Source: F23-B02 sp963610045 (GTDB lineage: Bacteria > Bacillota > Clostridia > Oscillospirales > Oscillospiraceae). Taken from it: a stretch of 59,713 bases of DNA. The DNA is taken from assembly GCA_963610045.1 (NCBI GenBank), contig CAVDMS010000001.1:1-59713 (forward strand), written 5' to 3'. A program made the translations under genes and the position numbers. Within the stretch, counting starts at the first letter, position 1, and each line of letters begins with the position of its first letter. Below are positions 29,149-37,645 of the stretch, one piece after another. The notes beneath the pieces were generated by a model that was given only the letters and a program-made list of their open reading frames with translations, did no database searches and was not told the DNA's origin.

Positions 29149-30840
29149 TCAAGGCTCCGCCGGAGCCGGGGTTTCGGTGGGGGTCGGTTCTGTAGAGGGA
29201 GTCGGAGTCGGCTCCTCGGAGGGCGTGGGTGCAGGCGCAGGCGTAGGCGTCGGGGTCGGCTCCTCCGGCCACTTTATGTTCTCCTCGTGGTAGTGGTAGT
29301 AGCTCGTTGCCTCCTTGGTACGGCTTAATAGCGTACCGTCGGCGGCGTACACGTTGCGGTATGTGGTGGCGTTCGTGCCGATCGCAACGTCGGGATAGCG
29401 GCTGTCGTATGCGGTCGAGGCGGCGTAGGCTATTTCAACGTAGCTGCCGTCAACGTCCGTGCCCCAGATCTCCACGGTGAGCGAGCGCTCGTTCATGTCG
29501 CATTTTGCGACTATCTTAACGGGGTAATCCCTGTTGTTTTTGAATTTAAATTCCGGACCGCCCCACGAAACGGTGGCATCCATGCCGTAGGGCAGGTAGG
29601 ACACCGCAAAATAGTGGCAGTCGCGGGCGGTTATCTTGAGGTTTGCAAGCATGGCGGAGCAGTAGAGCGTTGACGACACCTGACATATGCCGCCGCCTAT
29701 CTGCGTGACCTCCTTGCCTCCGGCATAGGCTCCGGCGGGCTTGAAGCCCGCAGCCGAGGTGCGCTTTCCCACAACGTCGTTAAACGAGAAGGTCTCGCCG
29801 GGATTCAGCACCACGCCGTCTATCTTCTCCGCCGCAAGGCGGACATTAGCGCAGCGATCCGAGGAGCTGCTTTTAAAAGCCGTCGTCTTTGAGCCGAGGC
29901 AGTCGGCGAAAAGCTCGGTGCCGAGCGCTTCGGAGGAAAGCTTCGGTTGGGTGACGGTGAGCGGGATGACGACAAGCTCACCGAGCGTGGCTTTGTCAAA
30001 GAGCTTTGCCGCCTCTTCGGGATCGAAGTCAAGCCCCGCCTTGCTCTGCGTAAGGCAGTGGTTTTCGGTGTCGTATGCGGCGTCTACGGGATCGCACTTT
30101 ATCTCCTCACGGAGCTTTTCAAAGTCCGGAGTCTCGGCTTCCTCTATCCCGGCGGCGTAGCTTATGCGCTCGTCACCGTTTTCAAACGCCTTTGCGATGA
30201 GCGAGCAAAGCTCGTCTGCGTCGGGCTTCATGCTCTCGGCGCCCTTTATGAGGGAGAGCGTCGCTGCCTCCTCGTCGATCTGAGCTTCCGATGCAAGCTT
30301 TTTAAACTCCGAAAGCTCCGACTCGACCTTGGCTTTGAGCGCCTTTTCATCGACCGCTGCGGTTATCGCAGCGCCGTCGGTTTTGCCGGCTATACATTTA
30401 AAATATGCAAGCAGGTTCTCGAAGGGGTTGTCGCCGTGACCGTATGCGTATGCCGCCTGCGCCGCTTCTTCGGCGTCGAGGCGAAGTCCGGCATCGTCCG
30501 CCGTGACGGTAAATTCACGGTTGCCGGGAAGAGACACGGTGACGGGGGAGATGTCCCCTCCGTTCCATCCGGCGCTCTCCAATGCCGACGTCGCCTCCGA
30601 GACGGTCATGCCGCCGAGGGAAACGCCGCCTATGCTGATATTCGGGTATACGGTATCGCCCCTGCCGACGATGAAGCCGCCGAGCGCACACAGCGCAATG
30701 ACCGCAGTCAGTCCGAGAACGATGCCCAAAACGACGTTTCTGCCGCGCTTTGAGCCTCTCTCTCTCTTTTCCTCTCTTTTCGGAGCCTTCTTTTTCTCTG
30801 TCGGCTTGCTGCTTTTTGCAAGATGTCTGCCCTTTGCCAT
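29149..30840 (-). CDS. VanW/YoaR-type exported protein with Pro-Thr tail
   Basis: A 563-residue envelope protein. A basic cytoplasmic N-terminus precedes one membrane segment (VVLGIVLGLTAVIALCALGGFIVG) around residue 40. YoaR-like/PG-binding-4 regions and a VanW domain follow: GETFSFNDVVGKRT, GGGICQVSSTLYCSAMLA and SYLPYGMDATVSW. VanW occurs in some glycopeptide-resistance clusters but its activity is unknown. The last 45 residues are Pro/Thr/Glu repeats (PTPTPAPAPTP), a likely wall-spanning linker with nothing attached. AGAGGAACC precedes the ATG at 30840; the longer upstream frame overlaps hemW. The gene starts 13 bp after hemW. Confidence 0.85.
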   Translation of the reverse strand: MAKGRHLAKSSKPTEKKKAPKREEKRERGSKRGRNVVLGIVLGLTAVIALCALGGFIVGRGDTVYPNISIGGVSLGGMTVSEATSALESAGWNGGDISPVTVSLPGNREFTVTADDAGLRLDAEEAAQAAYAYGHGDNPFENLLAYFKCIAGKTDGAAITAAVDEKALKAKVESELSEFKKLASEAQIDEEAATLSLIKGAESMKPDADELCSLIAKAFENGDERISYAAGIEEAETPDFEKLREEIKCDPVDAAYDTENHCLTQSKAGLDFDPEEAAKLFDKATLGELVVIPLTVTQPKLSSEALGTELFADCLGSKTTAFKSSSSDRCANVRLAAEKIDGVVLNPGETFSFNDVVGKRTSAAGFKPAGAYAGGKEVTQIGGGICQVSSTLYCSAMLANLKITARDCHYFAVSYLPYGMDATVSWGGPEFKFKNNRDYPVKIVAKCDMNERSLTVEIWGTDVDGSYVEIAYAASTAYDSRYPDVAIGTNATTYRNVYAADGTLLSRTKEATSYYHYHEENIKWPEEPTPTPTPAPAPTPSEEPTPTPSTEPTPTETPAPAEP

Positions 30841-30853
30841 ATCGGTTCCTCTT

Positions 30854-32116
30854 TCAGTTCTTTTCGACCTGCTTACGGTAAAATTCCTTAAACTTCTCAA
30901 GGTCGGCTTGCGGGAGCGGCTGCTTTTCCTCCGCATCGAAGGCGTCCTTCATCCACGGATTGTACTCGACCTTCGCCTCCGTCTGGGATTCAAGCATCGA
31001 AACGATGAGCGAGTTGGACACGAGGAAGCCCGACGGAGTGAGCCTCCAACGGTCATCGAGCTTTTCCGCCCAACCCTTTTTCGCAAATTCCTCAAATTTG
31101 CGCTCCATGGACGACCAGTCGCTGAGATAAATATTATGGTATTCCTTCTCGGATATGCCCCTTGAGGTGCGCATACCGAGCATAATGTATTCCGCCGCCT
31201 TCTGCACGGGCAGGCAGATCTCGTACTCGTCGATTATCTGCTTGTCTCCCATCACGGCGGCAATATAACGGTCAAGATCCCGCACATAGCTGTAACGCAC
31301 ACCGTCAACATACGAATGTGCACCGGGACCGAAGCCCATGTAATCGCCCATGGTCCAGTATTTGAGATTGTGCTTCGACTCGTAGCCCGGCACCGCAAAG
31401 TTCGAGATCTCATACTGCTCAAGCCCGTAATGCTCAAGCGTCTCGACGGTGTAGAGGTACATATCCGCCTGCTCGTCGTCGTCGGGAATGAGGGGGGAGC
31501 CGACATAGCGGTACATGGGAGTACCCTCCTCAAGCTTCAGCGCGTAGCAGGAAAGATGCTCCGGGTGCAGCTCCAGAGCCTTCGACAGCGTGTCCGCCCA
31601 GTCGCCCTTAGTCTGGCTCGGCAGACCGTAGATAAGGTCAAGGCTCACGTTCTCAAAGCCCGCACGCCTTGCGTTTTCGACTGCGGTCTGCGCCTGACGG
31701 AAGTTGTGCCGACGGCCGATGATCTTTAAAAGATCGCCGTTTGCCGACTGCACGCCGACGGACAGACGGTTGACGCCCGCCTTGCGCAGGAGCTTTAGGT
31801 CGTCGTACTTTACGCTGTCGGGGTTCACCTCGACGGTGATCTCCGAATCAAGACGCAGATTTCCCTGAAGCTTCAGCTCGTCGAGTATCTCGACTATGCG
31901 CTTTGCGCCGTAGTAGCTGGGGGTGCCGCCGCCGAAGTACACGGTGTCCACCTCGAAGCTCTTTGCCGCCTCCGCAGACTCGGATATGTGCGACAGCAGC
32001 GCCGACTGATAGTCCGGCATCTTGCGGTCGCAGCCGGGGAGCGAGTAAAAATCGCAGTAGGCGCACTTGCTGGCGCAGAAGGGTATGTGAATGTATATTC
32101 CCAAGCGTTTGCCCAT
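30854..32116 (-). CDS. hemW: HemW-type radical SAM protein (heme chaperone family)
   Basis: A 420-residue radical SAM protein. The cluster motif CASKCAYCDFY is near residue 14, followed by VYFGGGTPS and the family's NLKYW-GDYMGFGPGAHSY block and HemW C-terminal domain (RTSRGI...). HemW resembles coproporphyrinogen dehydrogenase HemN but is now regarded as a heme chaperone. AAAGGAAG precedes the ATG. It follows htpG by 51 bp with a hairpin between. Confidence 0.92.
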   Translation of the reverse strand: MGKRLGIYIHIPFCASKCAYCDFYSLPGCDRKMPDYQSALLSHISESAEAAKSFEVDTVYFGGGTPSYYGAKRIVEILDELKLQGNLRLDSEITVEVNPDSVKYDDLKLLRKAGVNRLSVGVQSANGDLLKIIGRRHNFRQAQTAVENARRAGFENVSLDLIYGLPSQTKGDWADTLSKALELHPEHLSCYALKLEEGTPMYRYVGSPLIPDDDEQADMYLYTVETLEHYGLEQYEISNFAVPGYESKHNLKYWTMGDYMGFGPGAHSYVDGVRYSYVRDLDRYIAAVMGDKQIIDEYEICLPVQKAAEYIMLGMRTSRGISEKEYHNIYLSDWSSMERKFEEFAKKGWAEKLDDRWRLTPSGFLVSNSLIVSMLESQTEAKVEYNPWMKDAFDAEEKQPLPQADLEKFKEFYRKQVEKN

Positions 32117-32132
32117 GAAAGACTTCCTTTCA

Positions 32133-32157
32133 CCGACGGGGGAGACACCCCCGTCGG
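32133..32157 (-). terminator. Hairpin between htpG and hemW
   Basis: Perfect 10-bp GC-rich stem CCGACGGGGG/CCCCCGTCGG with a 5-base loop, 10 bp after the htpG stop. There is no T-run on the minus strand, so it may attenuate or stabilise mRNA rather than fully terminate. Confidence 0.6.
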
Positions 32158-32167
32158 CTCATGTTCT

Positions 32168-34090
32168 TTAGAAGAGTGAGGTCACCATATCGGAGTAGGC
32201 TGCCGGATCCTCAAGCTCAAGACCCGCAATGAGCTGCGCCTGAGCGTAGAGTATCTTAGAGAGCTTTGCCGCCTTGTCCTTTTCGAGGCTGTCGTATGCC
32301 ATCTTGACCGCTCTGAACGCACGGTGATCGGGGTTAATTTCAAGCACTCTGTTTGCACGGATCTTCCGCATCTCCTCGGAGGGGCTTACACGGAAGTACT
32401 TTTCCATCTCCAGCGTCACGCCGCCGGTGGTGGTCAGGCAGCAGGCGGAGGAGACGAGCTTGCTGGAGAAAACGACCTGCTTTAGGTTCTCGTCGCCGAT
32501 GCTGTCACGCATGAAGTCGAGAAGCTCTTTTTCCTCCTCGCTCTTTTCGGCGGCAGCCTTCTTCTCCTCCTCGGTCTGGAAGCCGAGGTCGTCGGTGACG
32601 ATGTTTATGAAGGGCTTGCCGTCTACCATGCGTATCTGCTGAAGCACCATCTCGTCGATGGGTGCGGTGAGGTACAGTATCTCATAGCCCCTGGAGCGCA
32701 CGTCCTCGCACTGGGGAAGGCTCATCGCCTGCTTGAGCGTATCGCCTGCGCAGTAGTATATCGCCTTCTGGCTTTCGGGCATATTGTCGACGTACTCCTT
32801 GAGCGTTACCTGCTTGTCCTCTCCGGTGTAGTATATGAGCAGGTCCTTGAGGAAGTCGGTGTAGCGGCCGTACTCGTCGCAGACGCCGCACTTTATGTGG
32901 ATGCCGAAGTTGTTCCAAAAGGTCTCGTACTTGGGACGGTCCTCACGCAGCATCTTCTCAAGCTCGCCCTTTATCTTCTTTTCAAGGTTCTGACCGATTA
33001 TCTTGAGCTGCCTGTTGTGCTGAAGCACCTCTCTTGAGATGTTCAGGCTGAGGTCGGGGGAGTCCACGACGCCTCGGACGAACTCGAAGTAATCGTGAAT
33101 GAGCTTGTCGCAGTTTTCCATGATGAGAACGCCGTTGCAGTAGAGCTTGACGCCCTTTTTCGCAGCGCCGCTTGCGGCGTTGTCGATGTCCTTGCCGGGG
33201 ATGAACAGCATTGCCTTGTAGGACACGTTGCCCTCGGCGTTGACACGAAGCACGGCGGCGGGGTCGGTCTGATCCCTGTTCGTCTCCTTATACCACTCGG
33301 CGCAGTCCTCGTCGCTGACATCCGCCTTGCTGCGCTGCCAGATGGGGACCATGGAGTTGACGGTTTCGGGAGCGGTCACGGTGACGTTGTGCATGACGGG
33401 GTTGCCGTCCTTGTCAAGCTCCTCGGAAGGCTGCTGCTCGGTGCGGGTGATGTCCATAACGATGGGCCAACGCACATAGTCGGAGTACTTCTTTACGAGC
33501 GCCTTGAGCTTCCATATCTCAAGATAGGAGCCGTAGATCTCCTCCTCGGTGTCCTCCTTGATGTGCATGATGACGTCGGTTCCGGCGGTGTATTTGTCGC
33601 AGGGGGTGACGGTGTAGCCGTCGGCTCCCGTGCTTTCCCACTTGACGCCCTCGTCGCTGCCGTAGGCTTTGGAGATGACCGTGACCTTGTCGGCGACCAT
33701 GAACGCCGAGTAGAAGCCGACGCCGAACTGACCGATGATGGAGATGTCCTCGCTCTCGGCCTTGTCGGAATCCATATCGTCCTTAAACTTGAAGGAGCCG
33801 CTCTTTGCAATAACGCCGAGGTTCTTCTCCGCCTCCTCCATGGTCATGCCGATGCCGTTATCGGAGACCGTGATGGTGCGGGCGTCCTTATCGACGGTGA
33901 TGCGGATGCGGTAGTCGCTGCGCTCAAGACCTACCTTGTCGTCGGTGAGGGAGAGGTAGCAGAGCTTGTCTATTGCATCGGATGCGTTGGAGATGATCTC
34001 ACGCAGGAAGATCTCCTTATTTGTGTAGATGGAGTTGATCATAAGGTCGAGGAGTCTTTTGCTCTCCGCCTTAAACTGTTTTTTACCCAT
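32168..34090 (-). CDS. htpG: Molecular chaperone HtpG (Hsp90)
   Basis: A 640-residue cytosolic Hsp90. The GHKL ATPase motifs are all visible: LREIISNASDAIDKL, VSDNGIGM, GVIAKSGS and GQFGVGFYSAF. The middle domain and C-terminal dimerisation domain follow at normal lengths. GGAGGTA precedes the ATG, and a promoter lies at 34127-34154. No CIRCE-like element is evident upstream. Confidence 0.97.
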   Translation of the reverse strand: MGKKQFKAESKRLLDLMINSIYTNKEIFLREIISNASDAIDKLCYLSLTDDKVGLERSDYRIRITVDKDARTITVSDNGIGMTMEEAEKNLGVIAKSGSFKFKDDMDSDKAESEDISIIGQFGVGFYSAFMVADKVTVISKAYGSDEGVKWESTGADGYTVTPCDKYTAGTDVIMHIKEDTEEEIYGSYLEIWKLKALVKKYSDYVRWPIVMDITRTEQQPSEELDKDGNPVMHNVTVTAPETVNSMVPIWQRSKADVSDEDCAEWYKETNRDQTDPAAVLRVNAEGNVSYKAMLFIPGKDIDNAASGAAKKGVKLYCNGVLIMENCDKLIHDYFEFVRGVVDSPDLSLNISREVLQHNRQLKIIGQNLEKKIKGELEKMLREDRPKYETFWNNFGIHIKCGVCDEYGRYTDFLKDLLIYYTGEDKQVTLKEYVDNMPESQKAIYYCAGDTLKQAMSLPQCEDVRSRGYEILYLTAPIDEMVLQQIRMVDGKPFINIVTDDLGFQTEEEKKAAAEKSEEEKELLDFMRDSIGDENLKQVVFSSKLVSSACCLTTTGGVTLEMEKYFRVSPSEEMRKIRANRVLEINPDHRAFRAVKMAYDSLEKDKAAKLSKILYAQAQLIAGLELEDPAAYSDMVTSLF

Positions 34091-34126
34091 ATTTTAAATA
34101 CCTCCGTATGTTTTTCTTAAAAATAT

Positions 34127-34154
34127 ATTATAACACATATTTGCTTTTTTTCAA
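34127..34154 (-). promoter_or_regulatory. Promoter of htpG
   Basis: On the minus strand TTGAAA (34154-34149), 16-bp spacer, TATAAT (34132-34127), in an AT-rich gap. Confidence 0.65.
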
Positions 34155-34177
34155 CTTATATATTAAATATTGAAAAA

Positions 34178-34199
34178 CCCTCCGACCTCGGTCGGAGGG
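34178..34199 (-). terminator. Terminator of the nitroreductase gene
   Basis: Perfect 9-bp stem CCCTCCGAC/GTCGGAGGG with a CTCG loop, followed by TTTTTC on the minus strand, 12 bp after the stop. Confidence 0.88.
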
Positions 34200-34211
34200 C
34201 GAGAAGCGGCA

Positions 34212-34739
34212 TCAAACCGTCAGCGTGTAGTTTTCCTTGCGGGGAGCGGGAGCGGGGTTTTCGCAGTCCGCATAGCCGAGCGCCATCGAAGCGACGCCCC
34301 GCAGGTTCTCGGAAAGTCCCCACTTTTTGAGCAGCGCCTTGCCTTCGGGGAACTCGAACATCTGCTTGCAGCGGTTTATCCAGCATGAGCCGAGACCCAC
34401 GGCGTAGGCGGCGTTGAGCATATTCGTGCAGACGGCTGCACAGTCGAGTATGCCGATCTCCTCGGTAGCGGCATCCTCCGTTGCGAGAACGAGCAGCACC
34501 GTGGGCGCACCGTAGTAGGGGTCGATGCCCTCCTTTCCCATGACACGGGCGTTGAGAGCGGAAACGGCGGCTCTGTCCTCCGGGTCTCTGACCGCAATGA
34601 TGACGGGCGACTGCCTGCCCATCGCCGTGGGAGCGTAGGTCCCCGCCTCCGTGACCTTGGAAAGAAGGGCCTCATCCACCTGCTCCGAACGGTATTTTCT
34701 TATCGAGCGTCTGCCGCAAAGCATTTCGAGTGCATCCAT
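34212..34739 (-). CDS. Nitroreductase family protein
   Basis: A 175-residue FMN-dependent nitroreductase-fold protein. The N-terminal RRSIRKYRSEQVDEALL and the TYAPTAMGRQSP segment contact FMN phosphate; LDCAAVCTNMLNAAYAVGLGSCWI forms the dimer/flavin helix. Substrates may be quinones, flavins or nitro compounds. GGAGGTAATATC precedes the ATG at 34739. It is a single-gene unit, divergent from the secreted nuclease gene. Confidence 0.88.
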   Translation of the reverse strand: MDALEMLCGRRSIRKYRSEQVDEALLSKVTEAGTYAPTAMGRQSPVIIAVRDPEDRAAVSALNARVMGKEGIDPYYGAPTVLLVLATEDAATEEIGILDCAAVCTNMLNAAYAVGLGSCWINRCKQMFEFPEGKALLKKWGLSENLRGVASMALGYADCENPAPAPRKENYTLTV

Positions 34740-34872
34740 GATATTACCTCCACAGAAAATCATTGTCACAATATTATCACAGGTCGGAGGAATTTTCAAT
34801 AAAATGCTGTTCATTTGCCGAAGCTCGTGTTACAATGGAGGCACCCAAAAAATATAAACGGAGAAGAAAGCC

Positions 34873-37353
34873 ATGCAGAATGTACTCAAAAGATCACTTG
34901 CCGGACTGCTCTGCCTGTGCCTCGTCCTGTCCCTTCTGTGGGGTCTCGGCGGCACGGCGTTTGCCGCAAGCAGAAACACCGGCACACGTCACGAGGTCTG
35001 CACCTCTCTCAGCGAGCAGGCGCAGAGCTACTACAGCGGAAAGTATGATTGGGACAGCTTAAGCCAGCTTGACGGCGTTGCGACGGATTCGTCGCTCGAA
35101 GCCATGGACGGCGAGCTGTACAACGCACTGAGCGACCTCATGTCCGACACCATGACAAATAAGGTCAGCTACAGCAGCCTTACGAGCTATTGGACGGACA
35201 CCGACGCCTCCGCAAACGGCGGTCAGATCCTTTGCTACTCGGACGCCGAGAGCAATTCGAGCATCAGCCGTGAGCACGTTTGGCCCAAGAGCCGTGCCAG
35301 CTTCTATCAGAAAAACGGCGGCAGCGACCTGCACCACCTGCGTCCGGAGAACAGCAGCGTCAACTCCACCCGCTCCAACTACACGATGGGCGACGTCGTG
35401 GGCGTGCTTGACAGCTACCGCACCTATCAGTACAACGGAAACAACGTGCTGTACTATCTCCCCAGCGCCGACCTCGTCGAGGTAAACGACAACATTAAGG
35501 GCGACGTTGCACGCATCCTCCTGTACGTCTACGTCCGTTGGGAGCAGCCCAACCTCTGCGAGAACGTCGATTCCTCGAAGCTTCCCGCATTTGACTCCGA
35601 CGACAGCCAGAATAACGGTCTTGCCGTTATCGAGGACCTCGACACCCTGCTTCAGTGGTGCGCAGAGGACCCCGTCGATACTTGGGAAATGAGCCGCAAC
35701 GACTGCATCGAAAGCATTCAGGGCAACCGCAACGTATTCATCGACTACCCCGAATACGCATGGCTCATCTTCGGCAGAGAGGTCCCCGCAGACCTCGTTA
35801 CCCCCTCCGGCGAGGGCAAGGATATGGAAAAGTATGAGATCACCGCCGTCTCCGCAGACCCGGCGATGGGCAGCGTGAGTGTAAAGGGCAGCAAGGTGAT
35901 CGCAGTTCCCGCCTACGGCTACGTCGTCTCCCGTGCGGAGGTCACCCCCGCCGACGCCGCAAAGCTTGACCGTGACGGAAATGTGTTCACGCTCAGCGAG
36001 ATAAAGAGCAACTGCACCGTGAAGGTGTACTTTGAAAAGGCGGCAGCCGTGACGGTGAGCTTTGCGTCGCTCGACGAAATTGCACCCATAAGCACCGTTC
36101 AGGGCGGCAGCGTGACTCTGCCCTCCTGCATGACGGGTGTCGAGGGCTACACCTTCGTCGGCTGGACCCCCACCGAGATAAAGGACGAAACGACCGAAGC
36201 TCCCACCGTTTACAAGGCTGGCAGCAGCTACACCGTCTTTGAGGATACGACGCTCTATGCGCTCTTCTCAAGGACCGAGGAGGGCAGCACCCCCGGCGGC
36301 AGCGCAGCTTTGGTCACCGAGGAGCAGCAGGATTGGAGCGGCACCTATGTCATAGGTCTGCCCACTCCGAAGCGTGACGTCATGATGTCCGACACGGCAG
36401 GCTCCACCGGAGCATACCTCCAGTATAACGATGCGACCATCGCAGACAACTGCATAACGAACGCCGCAAAGAGCAACTACTTCACCCTCGTTAAGGTCGG
36501 CAGCTACTATGCCGTCCGCTCCGACAACGGCAGCTACCTGCGCTGCGACGGCGTTAAGAAAATAAGCCTCGACAACAGCGTGAGCAGCGTTTCGGAGAGC
36601 GACACCGCCTTCCTGTGGAACGTGAGCCTCGGACGCTTTGAGCATTCAAATGCCGCAAACGGCGTCCTGCGCTACAACGCAAGCTCTCCGAGATTCACGA
36701 CCTATCTCGATGCCAGTAATCAGATGGACGTAAAGCTCTATAAGCTCGGCAGCGCCTCGGTCACCTACTACAAGACCTTCGGCGACGTAACGCCTCCCGC
36801 ACCTCCGGCTCCCGTGAATCCCTTCGTCGATGTGAGCGAGGATTCGCTGTATTTCGATGCGGTCATGTGGGCGTACTACCACGAGCCTGAGCAGATAACC
36901 ACCGGCTTCACCGAAACGGAATTCCGTCCCTACGCTCCCTGCACGAGGGGTCAGGTCGTGACCTTCCTGTGGCGCGCCGCAGGCTGCCCCGAGGTCGAGG
37001 GCGACTGCCCGTTTGTCGACGTTGCCGAGGACAGTCCCTACCGCACCGCAATAGCGTGGGCGGCTCAGCAGGGCATAGCTCAGGGCTTCGATGCCGAGCA
37101 TTTCCGTCCCGGTGACCCCGTGACGAGAGCGCAGTTTGTGACCTTCCTTTGGCGCTACGAGGGCAAGCCCGCTTCGTCGGCAGAAAACATATTCACCGAC
37201 GTTGCCGATACGAGCGTGTTCTTCCCCGCAATAATGTGGGCGTATGAAAACGGCGTCACCCTCGGCTACGGCAACAACGATTTCCGCCCCGGCGTGACCT
37301 GCAACCGTTGGCAGGTAGTGGTGTTCATGCAGCGCTGCCTCGACAAAGACTGA
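34873..37353 (+). CDS. Secreted endonuclease I with InlB-type repeat and three SLH domains
   Basis: An 826-residue surface protein. The signal peptide (residues 1-33) ends at TAFAA. An endonuclease I domain follows with the metal/catalytic segment REHVWPKS near residue 133 and SDLHHLRPENSSVNS, the pattern of EndA/Vibrio Dns-like nucleases. A bacterial Ig/InlB-like repeat (GYTFVGWTP... TLYALFS) is near 400-465, then a ricin- or lectin-like region of unknown type, then three SLH domains (FVDVSEDSLYFDAVMWAY, TRGQVVTFLWRAAG, FTDVADTS) binding pyruvylated wall polymer. It likely degrades extracellular DNA/RNA at the cell surface. GGAGAAG precedes the ATG. Confidence 0.85.
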   Translation: MQNVLKRSLAGLLCLCLVLSLLWGLGGTAFAASRNTGTRHEVCTSLSEQAQSYYSGKYDWDSLSQLDGVATDSSLEAMDGELYNALSDLMSDTMTNKVSYSSLTSYWTDTDASANGGQILCYSDAESNSSISREHVWPKSRASFYQKNGGSDLHHLRPENSSVNSTRSNYTMGDVVGVLDSYRTYQYNGNNVLYYLPSADLVEVNDNIKGDVARILLYVYVRWEQPNLCENVDSSKLPAFDSDDSQNNGLAVIEDLDTLLQWCAEDPVDTWEMSRNDCIESIQGNRNVFIDYPEYAWLIFGREVPADLVTPSGEGKDMEKYEITAVSADPAMGSVSVKGSKVIAVPAYGYVVSRAEVTPADAAKLDRDGNVFTLSEIKSNCTVKVYFEKAAAVTVSFASLDEIAPISTVQGGSVTLPSCMTGVEGYTFVGWTPTEIKDETTEAPTVYKAGSSYTVFEDTTLYALFSRTEEGSTPGGSAALVTEEQQDWSGTYVIGLPTPKRDVMMSDTAGSTGAYLQYNDATIADNCITNAAKSNYFTLVKVGSYYAVRSDNGSYLRCDGVKKISLDNSVSSVSESDTAFLWNVSLGRFEHSNAANGVLRYNASSPRFTTYLDASNQMDVKLYKLGSASVTYYKTFGDVTPPAPPAPVNPFVDVSEDSLYFDAVMWAYYHEPEQITTGFTETEFRPYAPCTRGQVVTFLWRAAGCPEVEGDCPFVDVAEDSPYRTAIAWAAQQGIAQGFDAEHFRPGDPVTRAQFVTFLWRYEGKPASSAENIFTDVADTSVFFPAIMWAYENGVTLGYGNNDFRPGVTCNRWQVVVFMQRCLDKD

Positions 37354-37363
37354 GATAACTCCG

Positions 37364-37389
37364 AAGGGAGACGGTTTGCCGTCTCCCTT
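37364..37389 (+). terminator. Terminator of the SLH nuclease gene
   Basis: Perfect 11-bp stem AAGGGAGACGG/CCGTCTCCCTT with a TTTG loop, 10 bp after the stop. Confidence 0.85.
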
Positions 37390-37406
37390 TGTCCGTCTAA
37401 AAACTC

Positions 37407-37435
37407 TTGACAAAACGTCAAAAAGGTAACATAAT
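37407..37435 (+). promoter_or_regulatory. Upstream promoter P1 of the enoate-reductase-type gene
   Basis: TTGACA (37407-37412), exact 17-bp spacer, CATAAT (37430-37435), about 210 bp before the start codon. Confidence 0.65.
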
Positions 37436-37523
37436 GGTGACACTGCGCCCTCACGGGCATTTTCAGCCGCGGCGATATAGGAAAAACGGCCTTAAAATCG
37501 GTAATATTTTTAACACTTGCCAA

Positions 37524-37561
37524 AGTTTGTTGTTGAATTTGTGTACAAACTGTGTTAAAAT
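37524..37561 (+). promoter_or_regulatory. Proximal promoter P2 with operator-like palindrome
   Basis: TTGAAT (37533-37538), exact 17-bp spacer, TAAAAT (37556-37561). The spacer holds the palindrome TTTGT-GT-ACAAA (37538-37549), and a wider inverted repeat AGTTTGT/ACAAACT joins 37524-37530 with 37545-37551. A regulator bound here would block RNA polymerase. Confidence 0.65.
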
Positions 37562-37645
37562 CCTAATGATAGGGTTGCAGTAAACTGCTATTCAAGTAAA
37601 CTAACGGATCGTCACCGTTAATAATAAGAAGAAAGGAAACATACT

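Noticed and set aside
29149..30936. Longer VanW protein starting inside hemW
   Set aside because: The extra residues overlap hemW in another frame and lack a ribosome site; AGAGGAACC precedes the ATG at 30840.
33095..34120. Plus-strand open frame opposite htpG
   Set aside because: Shadow frame in a GC-rich conserved gene, without a ribosome site or family match.
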